From Neoaquamicrobium microcysteis (GTDB lineage: Bacteria; Pseudomonadota; Alphaproteobacteria; Rhizobiales; Rhizobiaceae), in NCBI RefSeq assembly GCF_008180155.1, contig NZ_VSZS01000059.1, forward strand, positions 62,001 to 126,000: DNA of 64,000 nt, read 5' to 3'. Position 1 is the stretch's first letter, and every line of letters starts with the position of its first letter. This document shows positions 43,618-53,268 of this stretch, piece by piece. A program made the position numbers and the translations under genes. The notes under the pieces were generated by a model. That model made no database searches, was not told where the DNA came from, and saw nothing but the letters and a program-made list of their open reading frames with translations.

Positions 43618-45771
43618 ATGGCAAAAAGCGCCATTCAGAAGATCGCAATGAATCCCTCGGAGAACATCGCCTACGACAAGCTTGTCTTGTCACAGGAGAA
43701 TGTCCGCCGGGTAAAGGACGGCGTCACCATCGAGCAGCTCGCCGCCGACATCGGCCGGCGCAAGCTCTTGCAGAGCCTGAACGTCCGTCCCGTCCTCGAT
43801 GGAGACGGCGAGGAGACCGGCACCTTCGAAGTGCCCGCCGGCGGCCGCCGCTATCTCGCGCTCGGCATCCTCGTCAAGCAGAAGCGGCTGGCGAAGAATG
43901 AGCCGATCCCCTGCATTGTCAACCGCAGCGGAACGACTTCGGCCGAAGAGGACTCGCTTGCCGAGAACGTGCATCGCGAGAACCTGCATCCGCTCGATCA
44001 GTTTCGCACGTTCAAGGCACTGAGAGAGCAGGGCCTTGACATCGAGGAGATCGCCGCCCGTTTCTTCGTGTCGACGGCGATCGTCAAGCAGCGCCTGAGG
44101 CTCGCCTCGGTCTCGCCGAAGCTGCTCGAGCTTTACGAGAAGGACGAGATCCGCCTCGAGCAGATCATGGCGTTCTCGATCTCCGACGACCATGTCCGAC
44201 AGGAGCAGGTCTGGGAGCGCGTCTCCGGTAACCCGAATATGCAGGAGCCCTACTACATCAGGCGCCTGCTGACCGAGACCACGGTGCGTGCCGACGATCG
44301 CCGCGCGGTCTATGTCGGCGCCGAAGCTTACGAGGCCGCCGGCGGCGTCATCCTGCGCGACCTGTTCGAGCAGGATTCCGGTGGCTGGTTCCAGGACGCC
44401 GCTCTCCTCGAGCAGCTGGTCTTCGAAAAGCTGAAGGTCGATGCCGAGGCCGTTCGCGCCGATGGCTGGAAGTGGGTCGAAGCTGCGATCAGCTTTCCGT
44501 ACGGTCACACCTCCGGCATGCGGCGTGTCTATGCCGAGCCCGCGGAGATGAGCACCGAGGAGATCGCCCGCTACGATGCGGTGAAGGCCGAGTATGATTC
44601 CCTCGATGGGAAGTATGCCGAGATGGAGGACGCCGACCAGGAGATCGAGGACAAGCTCGATCAGCTCGGCGCCGAACTCGACGCCTTCAGCGATCGTCCC
44701 CAAGTCTATGACCCTACCCAGAAGATCATTGCTGGTGCGTTCGTCACGCTCGGCGCCAATGGCCAGCTCCAGATCGAGACGGGATTCGTCCGTTCCGAGG
44801 ACGAGCCGCGGGCCGAGGCAGACGATGATGACGAGGAGGTCGGCGACGGGGATACCGACCCGTCGCAGTCCGATGACGGCGCCAATGGCGTCGTCGTCAA
44901 CGGCCGGTCCACGAACGGCGGATCCGACACGACCGAAGAGCCCGAGGATGAAGGGATCAAGCCGCTGCCCGAACGGCTCGTCTTCGATCTCACTGCGCAG
45001 AAGACGCTTGCGCTGCGCAATGCGCTCGCAAGTGACGTCGACATCGCCTTCGTCACGGTCCTCCATGCGCTGGTGCTGCAGGTGTTCTACCGGTTCGCCA
45101 AGGACAGCTGCCTCGAGATCACCATGACCAGCAACGGCTTCGGTCAGGTCCAGGGTCTCGCCGAGACGCCCTGGGCGAAGGAGATCGCCGAGCGGCACGA
45201 GGCCTGGGACAGGGATATGCCAGACAGCGACAAGCTGTGGGAATTTCTGCTCGGTCTCGACGAGGCGAGCCGCAAGGCGCTGTTCGCGCACTGCGCGTCG
45301 CTCGCGCTCAACGCCGTGGTCGAGTCCTGGAACAAGCGGCCGGGCGCGCTTGCTCATGCCGATGAGCTGGCCGCCACGCTCGGCTTCGACATGGTCGAGG
45401 CTGGCTGGTCGCCCGCGGTGGACAACTATCTCGGCCGCGTCACCAAGGCCCGGATCGTTCAGGCAGTCCGCGAAGCACGCGGCGAGGACTCCGCGCAGCT
45501 CATCGAGCATATGAAGAAGGACTTGATGGCACGTGAGGCCGCTCGTCTTCTCGAAGGGTCGAATTGGCTGCCGGAGCCGCTGCGCCTCGATGGCGACGAC
45601 GCAATTGGTGAAGGCGTCGAAGCGGCCGCCCACGACGTGACGGACGAGACGGCGCTCGACGGCGAGACCGCCGAGTTGCCTGCCTACCTCGCCGACGGTA
45701 CCGGCACCTCCTCCGATGAACTGGCGCCCGAAGCCGGCGAGGAACCCGACCACCTCCAGGCCGCTGAGTAA
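43618..45771 (+). CDS. Large ParB/RepB-like nuclease-domain protein
   Basis: The 717-residue protein begins with a ParB N-terminal domain (LVLSQENVRRV, then SLAENVHRENLHPLDQFRTF, the ParB CTP/arginine-type box) and a helix-turn-helix (IAARFFVSTAIVKQRLRLA). A long C-terminal region with an acidic low-complexity linker (EADDDDEEVGDGDTDPSQ) follows, unlike short chromosomal ParB. Such enlarged ParB-like proteins are common on alphaproteobacterial plasmids and ICEs. It is far from parA at 60249, so it may act in DNA handling rather than classic partition. Confidence 0.85.
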   Translation: MAKSAIQKIAMNPSENIAYDKLVLSQENVRRVKDGVTIEQLAADIGRRKLLQSLNVRPVLDGDGEETGTFEVPAGGRRYLALGILVKQKRLAKNEPIPCIVNRSGTTSAEEDSLAENVHRENLHPLDQFRTFKALREQGLDIEEIAARFFVSTAIVKQRLRLASVSPKLLELYEKDEIRLEQIMAFSISDDHVRQEQVWERVSGNPNMQEPYYIRRLLTETTVRADDRRAVYVGAEAYEAAGGVILRDLFEQDSGGWFQDAALLEQLVFEKLKVDAEAVRADGWKWVEAAISFPYGHTSGMRRVYAEPAEMSTEEIARYDAVKAEYDSLDGKYAEMEDADQEIEDKLDQLGAELDAFSDRPQVYDPTQKIIAGAFVTLGANGQLQIETGFVRSEDEPRAEADDDDEEVGDGDTDPSQSDDGANGVVVNGRSTNGGSDTTEEPEDEGIKPLPERLVFDLTAQKTLALRNALASDVDIAFVTVLHALVLQVFYRFAKDSCLEITMTSNGFGQVQGLAETPWAKEIAERHEAWDRDMPDSDKLWEFLLGLDEASRKALFAHCASLALNAVVESWNKRPGALAHADELAATLGFDMVEAGWSPAVDNYLGRVTKARIVQAVREARGEDSAQLIEHMKKDLMAREAARLLEGSNWLPEPLRLDGDDAIGEGVEAAAHDVTDETALDGETAELPAYLADGTGTSSDELAPEAGEEPDHLQAAE

Positions 45772-45789
45772 TCGGCCTCCCGCCGCACC

Positions 45790-45818
45790 GGGCCCGGCAT
45801 CTCGGCCGGGCCCTTTTT
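45790..45818 (+). terminator. Rho-independent terminator after the ParB-like gene
   Basis: The stem GGGCCCGGC (45790-45798) pairs exactly with GCCGGGCCC (45805-45813), loop ATCTCG, followed by TTTTT. Confidence 0.9.
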
Positions 45819-45843
45819 CGTTTTCCGACATGGAGACATACGC

Positions 45844-46320
45844 ATGTCCGCACATACAATTTACGATTGCGCCTCTCTGGGGAGCGTGATCCGCTATTCC
45901 GACGGCACGGCGAGGCCGCCCGCCCGCTTCAGAAAGAAGCTGTCTGCCTGGGACAGCCGCAACGGCACCGGCCGCCTGGTAAGGAAGGAACCACCGCGCG
46001 AGCGGCCGACCTACATTTCGCCGGCCTGTTTTACTCTGCATGAAGGCGATTTCGGCCAAGGCGGCATCATCGTCGTCTCGGTCCGGCGCACCTGGTCCGT
46101 CGAAAGTGATCTGCGCTTCGAGGTCGTCGAGCGTCCCAAAATCGGCATGGTCCGCGTTCTGCAGGATCTCGGCGACAGCCCGGAACTCCTGCATCTCGCC
46201 AGGGATCGCGGGGCCGCAGAACGCTGGCTCGCCAACAACTCGTACAGTCGGGCCTTTCTTGAGGAGGTCTCGGCTGACGAAGTCGGCGCCGACGCCATCG
46301 AGGGCCGCACGGCCGCCTGA
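45844..46320 (+). CDS. Hypothetical plasmid-backbone protein
   Basis: The 158-residue protein has no recognised domain. It starts MSAHTIYDCASLGSVIRYSD and ends with an acidic helix. The ATG is 25 bases past the terminator, with GGAGACATACGC just before it. Similar proteins lie downstream of ParB-like genes in related elements as I remember, but no role is known. Confidence 0.6.
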   Translation: MSAHTIYDCASLGSVIRYSDGTARPPARFRKKLSAWDSRNGTGRLVRKEPPRERPTYISPACFTLHEGDFGQGGIIVVSVRRTWSVESDLRFEVVERPKIGMVRVLQDLGDSPELLHLARDRGAAERWLANNSYSRAFLEEVSADEVGADAIEGRTAA

Positions 46321-46405
46321 CTTCCTCGCTGCATAAACCAACCGATGACGGGCCTGGTGTCGCGCAAAGCGAGCGCCGGGCCTGTTCCGATTCATGGAGA
46401 TCGAG

Positions 46406-46786
46406 ATGTTCGACTGGAACAGAAGCTGCTCCTACGACGAGCAGCAGAAGCGACGTTTTCACACCACAGCCCGTTCGCGGCTGAAGAAACTTGCCGCCGA
46501 ATTGGCGCTGCCGCCCGGCAGCTTCGAAATCCGCTCGAACAGGGCGGGGATCGCCGTATCCGGTGAAGTCACCCTGCACCATGACCGAGCATACATTCAA
46601 ATCGGGCAGTTCGGTATGTCCTCGGGACACGGCATCCTGATCAGAACCTGCAAGGGCCGCAAGGACTTTGCCGGCGGGGCCAATCACTTCGTTGCGTTGA
46701 CCATGCTCGACGACATTCCAGCGCTCGCAGCGGCTGTCCGCGCCATCGCCGGCATCGGACGCGATTCCGAACGCCGGGCTGCGTGA
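46406..46786 (+). CDS. Hypothetical protein
   Basis: The 126-residue protein begins MFDWNRSCSYDEQQKRRFHT. GGAGATCGAG before ATG 46406 supports this start over the in-frame ATG at 46394. A beta-rich middle (IAVSGEVTLHHDRAYIQIGQ) is followed by a short Cys-containing loop (RTCKGRKDF) and helices. No family is recognised. It lies in the same direction as its neighbours between the terminator and the DUF1419 gene. Confidence 0.62.
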   Translation: MFDWNRSCSYDEQQKRRFHTTARSRLKKLAAELALPPGSFEIRSNRAGIAVSGEVTLHHDRAYIQIGQFGMSSGHGILIRTCKGRKDFAGGANHFVALTMLDDIPALAAAVRAIAGIGRDSERRAA

Positions 46787-46872
46787 ATCCGGTCCACCGA
46801 TCCCGTCACCGCCGACAGTCGCCCGCTGCAGCGCTGCTGTGGCGGGCGACCGGCCATTATCGGAGAGCAGCC

Positions 46873-47503
46873 ATGTCCACTCATCCCCCATTCCGAAAGG
46901 TGTTCGATGGCGTCGCAACGCGCGAGCAAATGTTCCACCTCTTCAACCGGCACAAAGACACCCCCGGGTATCGATCCAATTTCCGGCACGCCCTATGCCG
47001 GGGAGTATTTCGAGATTGCCGCCGAACAATACCACTTCATGCTCGCACTCCTTCCGCCGCTGTTCCAGCGAACCGGCATGTTCGGCATGTCCGAATTCAA
47101 GGCCGGCAACGTTACCAGCGTGTTTTTCGCGATCAGGATCCGCGGTCGCGAACGGTGGTTCCACGGCTTCTGCGACCTTTCCGACAAACGCAGTCCGGAC
47201 GCCATGCGCGCGGCGATCGTTGCCCATGGGACGGGAGCCGTCGACAGCATGACGCGCGAGGAAAAGCTCGAGGCGATCTGGTCCGCCACCCATGCCGACT
47301 TCAAGGGCATCGCTGGCGAGGCGGACCCCGGTGCCTGGCCGCCGGAGCATCACGGCAAGCGGACCATCCTGGTCAATGCCGGCGCGCTGGGGACAGTCCT
47401 CAAGCTGCTGGAGGATCTTTCCGACGAAGAGATCGACAGCCGAATGTCGGACATCCGCGCCCGGTCGAGGAGGGCAGGGGCGAGCGATGCGGAACGATCA
47501 TAA
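46873..47503 (+). pseudogene. DUF1419 family gene with a frameshift
   Basis: The N-terminal part (MSTHPPFRKVFDGVATREQM then FHLFNRHKDTP) is in one frame and the rest (GIDPISGTPYAGEYFEIAAE through ADFKGIAGEADPGAWPPEHH) in the next. The switch falls in five C at 46961-46965; four C would join them. DUF1419 proteins are common on rhizobial plasmids. It is either a recent loss of function or a sequencing error in the C run. Confidence 0.7.
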
Positions 47504-47609
47504 GCAGTCTCCGACCGCCAAACACACCTGGGAGGCGCATTCGAGTGCCCTCACATCTCACCCACGTCCGACGCTCTCGCGCGTCGGATATTGCACCAGG
47601 AGAATGGCA

Positions 47610-48032
47610 ATGCCCAAATTCACTGTCGAAAGCACCTACCATCTGCCCGTGTATCGGCACCGCACCTACGATGCCGCGACGCCTGCCGATGCTTGTCGTC
47701 AGGCCGTCCAGGATGACGACTGGTCCGCCGAAAAATTCGACTACGAAACGGCTGGTGAGACATACGTCACCGGCCTCTGGCCCGGGGCGGAGGCCGCTTA
47801 CCGTACCGAGTCAATAGCCGTGCCATCGCAGTTTCATGAGACGATCCAGCGCAAGGCCGCCCACTTCCAGGAGCTGTTCGATCAGTTGGTCTATGTCGCC
47901 CATCCGATGGGTTTATCCAAGGTCGACTTCGAGCGCTGGCTGCCGAAGGCGATTGTCGCGATTGAGAAGGCAAAGGCGATCATCGAGGAACGTCGCTATC
48001 CCGATGAGCGAACCGGGCTGCCAGGGTCATGA
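47610..48032 (+). CDS. Hypothetical plasmid-backbone protein
   Basis: This 140-residue protein begins MPKFTVESTYHLPVYRHRTY. AGGAGA is six bases before ATG 47610; another ATG at 47604 is too close. A C-terminal helix (PKAIVAIEKAKAIIEERRYP) may pair with partners. An inverted repeat CCGACGC/GCGTCGG (47568-47587) precedes it. No function is known. Confidence 0.65.
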   Translation: MPKFTVESTYHLPVYRHRTYDAATPADACRQAVQDDDWSAEKFDYETAGETYVTGLWPGAEAAYRTESIAVPSQFHETIQRKAAHFQELFDQLVYVAHPMGLSKVDFERWLPKAIVAIEKAKAIIEERRYPDERTGLPGS

Positions 48033-48079
48033 TCAGCACCAACGCAGGACCAGAATTCCTTGCAGAGCAATCTGTCGGT

Positions 48080-48451
48080 TCACCGACGAAGGGCTTTTGG
48101 CAGTCGACGCTTCCAACGCTGCCCGCGTGGCAAATTTGGTTCGTCGCTACGTCGGACACGTTTTCGAATCGACTGAACACGGTCTTCAGCACCGCCTTCT
48201 ACTTCGACCTCGGCAGGATACGGTTCGGCATAGGTTGCATCGGCGATGGCCGGCTCAGCGCCATCTTCCCTGATGGCGGGATCGGTATCGCGATCGTTTC
48301 CGACCGGCTTAGAGGTCAACTCGGTAACGGCCGAAGGATCTGCCGCTAAAGCCGAAAGGTCCAGATCGCCCCAGATCGACCGCGGTTTTGCAGGACTGCC
48401 GCGCCTCTTCTTCACTTCCACGACGAAAGGTCGCGTGGGCCGTTTCATAGT
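48080..48451 (-). CDS. Hypothetical acidic protein on the opposite strand
   Basis: The 123-residue protein begins MKRPTRPFVVEVKKRRGSPA and continues RSIWGDLDLSALAADP, a pattern I associate with small conserved rhizobial plasmid proteins. GAGGAAC stands before ATG 48451. The C-terminal 60 residues are acidic then basic (EVEVEGGAED, then RGQRWKRRLPKALRR). It is the only minus-strand gene in this block. Confidence 0.5.
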   Translation of the reverse strand, partial: TMKRPTRPFVVEVKKRRGSPAKPRSIWGDLDLSALAADPSAVTELTSKPVGNDRDTDPAIREDGAEPAIADATYAEPYPAEVEVEGGAEDRVQSIRKRVRRSDEPNLPRGQRWKRRLPKALRR

Positions 48452-48798
48452 CACGTTCCTCGGTGAGAATCGATCCGTTTGCGGGGATCCAGGGGTCGTG
48501 TACTTCGGTCCCGCGCAACCGTCCACCTCGCAACAGCTTCCGGTCAACGGTATTCGCCGTGAGCATGATTTATGCCGTCGGTTCAACGGCCTCTTGGTTG
48601 AGGCGCGAGACATCAACCGCGATGTCCTACTGACACGCTCGCCTGATCGAGCCCTCATGTAACAAATCCCTCAAGAGATTCCTTTGGCTCCTCTTCGTCC
48701 ACGTCGCTGGAGGGAGAGCGAGGCCGGGAGGAGTGCGGCCTTGCCGGGGCGCAGAGAGCGCGCCGGCGGGGCGGCCCTCTTTCTCGAAGGACAGCTCC

Positions 48799-51700
48799 AT
48801 GAACATTGTCACGACCACGTCCACCGTCGCTCGGACGGTCGCTCCACTTACCGCGCCGGCATCCCACGCCATCGACACCGCCCGGGCGATCCACCAGGCG
48901 GCAGCGTCGCTCTTGACCTTTCTCGAACAGGGCAATCCCATCACCACCGCGGCGTTGCGCACGGCCATGACCGACAGCTTCGGCGGCACCGATGCCCAGG
49001 GACTCTGGGTCTGGAAGGCCGCCTATGAGGCGCTCGAAGCCGCCCAGGTTCTGTTTCTGCACCGCTTCGGCTCGGCGATCCTGTCCCGGTCGGCCTCGCC
49101 CGAGGGGACACTGGCGATGATGAAACGTATCGCCGAACTTGTTCCCACCCACACGCGGCGCTCCGACGAGAGCCAGGCCATGCAGCAACTGTCGACGCCG
49201 CTGCCGCTCGCCTTCGTCACCGCCCGCGCCGCCGCGATCTCATCTTCGGATCTCGTTCTCGAACCCTCGGCCGGCACCGGTCTTCTCGCGGTCCACGCCG
49301 AGATCGCCCGAGCCTCGCTCGTCGTCAACGAGCTTGCCGCGACGCGGGCCGATCTGCTCGGTCTGCTGTTCCCGCGCGCTCCGGTCTTCCGGTACGACGC
49401 CGCTCATATCGACGATCATCTCGATGCCGCCATCGGGCCCTCCGTCGTTCTGATGAATCCACCCTTCACCGTCGGCGCCTATGTCGACGGCCATGTCGCC
49501 GATGCGGCATGGCGGCACATGTCTTCGGCCTTTGCCCGTCTGCGTCCCGGCGGGCGACTTGTCGCCATCACCGGTGCCGGGCTTTCCCCCGAAAATCCAA
49601 AATGGCGGCCCGCCTTCGAGCGGCTTCAGCGGCAGGGCAGGGTCGTCTTCACCGCCGCGATTGATGGCCGTGTCTATGCTCGCCATGGCACGACGGCCGA
49701 AACCCGCCTCACCATCATCGACAAGACGCCAGCGTCCGATCCGTCCGGATTCGTAGTTTCGCCGGGTAAGGCCCCGGATGTCGAGACACTGCTCTCCTGG
49801 ATATCCGACCTACCGCCGCGGATCCCGGGCAGCTTCCCCGACTCGATCGGCGCGCTGTCGAACGGGATCCTGCGCAACGCCACCACGCAGATGGCTGCAC
49901 GCTCAGCGACGGAAACTGCGCCCATCGTAGCTCAGGCGTCGGTTGCGAAGACGATCCGGCCGGTCCCTCCCCTTGTCCGGGCGAAGCCCGCCCGTGCGTA
50001 CATCACCGCCAGCACACCTGCCGTTCCGCTCGTCTACGAGCTGCGTGACTGGATGCCGGAGGGGGGCGGCCGGCTTACCGACACGATCTACGAGCCCTAT
50101 GCGTTGCAGTCGATCGACATTCCGCGGGCCAAACCGCATCCGACACCGCTCGTGCAGTCAGCCGCCATGGCCGCGGTCGCGCCGCCGAAGCCGTCCTACC
50201 GGCCCCTGCTGCCGGATGCGATCATCGACGAGGGTCTGCTGTCCGACGCCCAGATCGAAAGTGTGATCTATGCCGGGGAGGCGCATTCCGGCCATCTCGC
50301 CGGCGCCTGGACGGTCGACGAGACCTGCGATGTCGTCTCGGCCGCGCCCGAGGGTGCCGAAAACGCTGTTCGCTTCCGCCGCGGATGGTTTTTGGGCGAT
50401 GGGACCGGCTGCGGCAAGGGGCGACAGGTCGCCGGCATCATTTTGGACAACTGGCTTCAGGGCAGGCGGCGCGCGATCTGGATTTCCAAGTCGGACAAGT
50501 TGCTCGAGGATGCCCAGCGCGACTGGTCCGCGCTCGGCCAGGAGCGGCTGCTCGTCCAGCCGCTCTCGCGCTATCGACAGGGTACGCCGATCCGCCTTGC
50601 CGAAGGCATCCTGTTCACAACCTACGCAACCCTGCGCTCACAGGAGCGCGACGGCAAGAAGTCCCGGATCGCCCAGATCGTTGATTGGGTCGGCACGAAC
50701 TTTAGTGGCGTCATCGTCTTCGACGAGGCGCACGCCATGGCCAAAGCCGCCGGCGGCAAAAGCGAGCGCGGCGACGTCTCGCCATCGCAGCAGGGCAGGG
50801 CGGGCCTGCGCCTGCAGCATGCGCTGCCCGACGCCCGGATCGTCTATGTCTCCGCCACCGGCGCTACCGCCGTCGAGAACCTTGCCTATGCGCAGCGCCT
50901 CGGCATCTGGGGCAGTGAGGATTTCCCGTTCGCCAATCGCGCCGAATTCGTCGCGGCGATCGAGGACGGCGGTGTTGCGGCGATGGAAGTGCTCGCCCGC
51001 GACCTCAAGTCGCTCGGGCTCTATACGTCGCGCTCGCTCTCCTATGACGGCGTCGAATACGACCTGCTCGAACACGAACTGACCGACGAGCAGATCCGTA
51101 TCTACAATGCCTATGCGGACGCCTTCCAGGTCATCCATAACAACCTGACTGCCGCGCTCGAGGCCGCCAACATTACCAGCGATTCCGCCACGCTGAACCG
51201 CAACGCGAAGGCAGCGGCCCGCTCGGCCTTCGAGAGCACCAAGCAGCGGTTCTTTTCCCACCTCATCACCTCGATGATGACGCCGACATTGATCGCCGCG
51301 ATCGAGCAAGACCGCGCCGACGGTTATTCATCCGTCGTGCAGATCGTCTCGACCGGCGAGGCGCTGATGGAGCGGCGGCTGGCCGAGATCCCGGCGGAGG
51401 AATGGTCGGACCTGCATGTCGACGTAACGCCGCGCGAGTATGTCGGCGGGTATCTGATGCACTCGTTCCCGACGCAGCTGTTCGAGGAGTATTCGGATGC
51501 CGAGGGCAACGTTTCTTCGCGACCCGTGCACGACGCCGATGGCAACCCGGTCCAGTGCCGGGAAGCCGTGCGCCGGCGCGATGAGATGATCGAAAAACTC
51601 GCCTCATTGCCGCCTGTCGGCAGCGCGCTCGATCAGATCCTCCACCATTTTGGCGCCGAAACTGTCGCCGAGGTCACCGGCCGCTCGCGCCGTATCGTCA

Positions 51701-53256
51701 GGAAGACCGGCCGAGACGGCATCGACCGGCTCGCCGTCGAGAACCGCCCCGGCTCGGCCAACCTCGCCGAGACGCAAGCGTTCATGGACGACGACAAGAG
51801 CGTGCTGATCTTTTCGGATGCCGGCGGGACAGGCCGCTCGTACCATGCCGATCTCGGGGCCAGGAACCAGAGGCTACGCAAACACTATCTGCTCGAAGCC
51901 GGCTGGCGCGCCGATAACGCCATCCAGGGTCTCGGACGCACTCATCGCACGAACCAGGCGCAGCCACCGCTATTCCGGCCGATGGCCGCCAATGTGAAGG
52001 TCGGCAAGCGTTTTCTGTCGACCATTGCCCGACGGCTCGACACGCTGGGCGCGATCACGCGCGGCCAGCGCCAGACCGGCGGCGCAGGACTGTTCCGGTC
52101 CGAGGACAATCTGGAAAGCCCCTATGCCCGTGCAGCACTGCGGCAGTTCTACATGCTGCTGCACCAGGGCAAGATTGATGGTTGCCCGCTGACGACCTTC
52201 GAGGCGGTCACCGGTCTGTCGCTGACGACGGACGAAGGCGGTTTGCGCGACGAACTGCCGCCGATCACGACATGGCTCAATCGGCTGCTTGCGCTACGCA
52301 TCGAAACCCAGAATCTGCTGTTCGAAGTATTCGAGCAGCTGATGGCGGCGAAGGTCGAGGGCGCCATTGCCGCCGGCACCTACGACAAGGGTCTGGAGAC
52401 GATCACGGCGGAGAGCATCGTCGTCATCGATCGCCGGACCGTCTACACCCACCCGGTCTCGGGCGCGCAGTCGCATGTACTGACCGTGGCGCGCAAGGAC
52501 CGCATACGCCCGCTCGGCCTGGCCGACGCGCTGGCCATCGCCCGCGCGGAGTCGCAATCGGTCCTATTGGTCAACACACGGTCGGGCCGCGCGGCAATCC
52601 AGCTGCCAACCGCGAGCCTCATGCTCGACGACGGCACAGTCGAAAACCGCGTGCGGTTGCTGCGGCCGACCGACGAGATGCGCTTCGGCCTCGACGCACT
52701 TACCGAGACCTATTGGCAGCCGACGGACCGAAAACTGTTCTGCGAGTTGTGGCAGGCGGAGGTCGCCGCCGTCCCGGAGTTCACCACTAGCACCTTCCAC
52801 ATCGTCACCGGACTCCTGCTGCCGATCTGGCGGCGTCTGCCCGACCATGATTGTCAAGTCTACCGCATCCAGACCGATACCGGCGAACGCATCATCGGCC
52901 GCCACATCGCGCCGACGCTGGTCGCGACCATGTTGCGCAATCTCGGGGTCGACCATGTTCCGACCCTCGCGCCGGACGAGGCTTGGACCGGCCTGGTCGA
53001 GGGGCGGATTGGGTTGCAGCTGGCCGAAGGCCTGGTCCTGCGCCGCAGTTGCGTCATGAACGACTACCGCGTCGAGCTGGTCGGCTTCACCGACGCGATG
53101 GTGCCGCGCCTGAAGGCGCTGGGCCTGATCTCCGAAATCATCTCCTGGAAGTTGAGGCTATTCATCCCGACAGGCGGGCAAGGCTGCGCCATGCTCGCCT
53201 CGCTTCTCGAGCGCCACACGCTGGTCGGGGTGACCGACCGCACGGCCGCAGCGTGA
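48799..53256 (+). CDS. Adenine methyltransferase-like domain fused to strawberry-notch helicase
   Basis: This 1485-residue protein combines two parts. The N-terminal third has a class I methyltransferase core with EPSAGTG (155-161) for S-adenosylmethionine and NPPF (220-223), the N6-adenine type catalytic motif. The second part is an SNF2-like helicase: Walker A DGTGCGKGR (Lys540), the DEAH box (642-645) and a C-terminal RTHR arginine-finger motif (1047-1050) within the strawberry-notch conserved region. It is a hallmark of large alphaproteobacterial plasmids and ICEs and may modify or remodel element DNA. The ATG follows GAAGGACAGCTCC. Confidence 0.88.
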   Translation: MNIVTTTSTVARTVAPLTAPASHAIDTARAIHQAAASLLTFLEQGNPITTAALRTAMTDSFGGTDAQGLWVWKAAYEALEAAQVLFLHRFGSAILSRSASPEGTLAMMKRIAELVPTHTRRSDESQAMQQLSTPLPLAFVTARAAAISSSDLVLEPSAGTGLLAVHAEIARASLVVNELAATRADLLGLLFPRAPVFRYDAAHIDDHLDAAIGPSVVLMNPPFTVGAYVDGHVADAAWRHMSSAFARLRPGGRLVAITGAGLSPENPKWRPAFERLQRQGRVVFTAAIDGRVYARHGTTAETRLTIIDKTPASDPSGFVVSPGKAPDVETLLSWISDLPPRIPGSFPDSIGALSNGILRNATTQMAARSATETAPIVAQASVAKTIRPVPPLVRAKPARAYITASTPAVPLVYELRDWMPEGGGRLTDTIYEPYALQSIDIPRAKPHPTPLVQSAAMAAVAPPKPSYRPLLPDAIIDEGLLSDAQIESVIYAGEAHSGHLAGAWTVDETCDVVSAAPEGAENAVRFRRGWFLGDGTGCGKGRQVAGIILDNWLQGRRRAIWISKSDKLLEDAQRDWSALGQERLLVQPLSRYRQGTPIRLAEGILFTTYATLRSQERDGKKSRIAQIVDWVGTNFSGVIVFDEAHAMAKAAGGKSERGDVSPSQQGRAGLRLQHALPDARIVYVSATGATAVENLAYAQRLGIWGSEDFPFANRAEFVAAIEDGGVAAMEVLARDLKSLGLYTSRSLSYDGVEYDLLEHELTDEQIRIYNAYADAFQVIHNNLTAALEAANITSDSATLNRNAKAAARSAFESTKQRFFSHLITSMMTPTLIAAIEQDRADGYSSVVQIVSTGEALMERRLAEIPAEEWSDLHVDVTPREYVGGYLMHSFPTQLFEEYSDAEGNVSSRPVHDADGNPVQCREAVRRRDEMIEKLASLPPVGSALDQILHHFGAETVAEVTGRSRRIVRKTGRDGIDRLAVENRPGSANLAETQAFMDDDKSVLIFSDAGGTGRSYHADLGARNQRLRKHYLLEAGWRADNAIQGLGRTHRTNQAQPPLFRPMAANVKVGKRFLSTIARRLDTLGAITRGQRQTGGAGLFRSEDNLESPYARAALRQFYMLLHQGKIDGCPLTTFEAVTGLSLTTDEGGLRDELPPITTWLNRLLALRIETQNLLFEVFEQLMAAKVEGAIAAGTYDKGLETITAESIVVIDRRTVYTHPVSGAQSHVLTVARKDRIRPLGLADALAIARAESQSVLLVNTRSGRAAIQLPTASLMLDDGTVENRVRLLRPTDEMRFGLDALTETYWQPTDRKLFCELWQAEVAAVPEFTTSTFHIVTGLLLPIWRRLPDHDCQVYRIQTDTGERIIGRHIAPTLVATMLRNLGVDHVPTLAPDEAWTGLVEGRIGLQLAEGLVLRRSCVMNDYRVELVGFTDAMVPRLKALGLISEIISWKLRLFIPTGGQGCAMLASLLERHTLVGVTDRTAAA

Positions 53257-53268
53257 ACGGAGGCGACC

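Noticed and set aside
43690-46395. A 901-codon minus-strand frame across the ParB-like gene and its neighbours
   Set aside because: It reads through a clear terminator and two plus-strand genes and shows no family motif; it is a shadow.
46783-47817. A single 344-codon gene across the DUF1419 region
   Set aside because: The sequence is DUF1419-like only for its first part; after the C run the correct protein is in another frame, so the long frame is not a real gene.
48029-48349. Plus-strand ORF overlapping the minus-strand gene at 48080
   Set aside because: The opposite strand has the better ribosome site and a familiar start; the plus frame has no recognised features.
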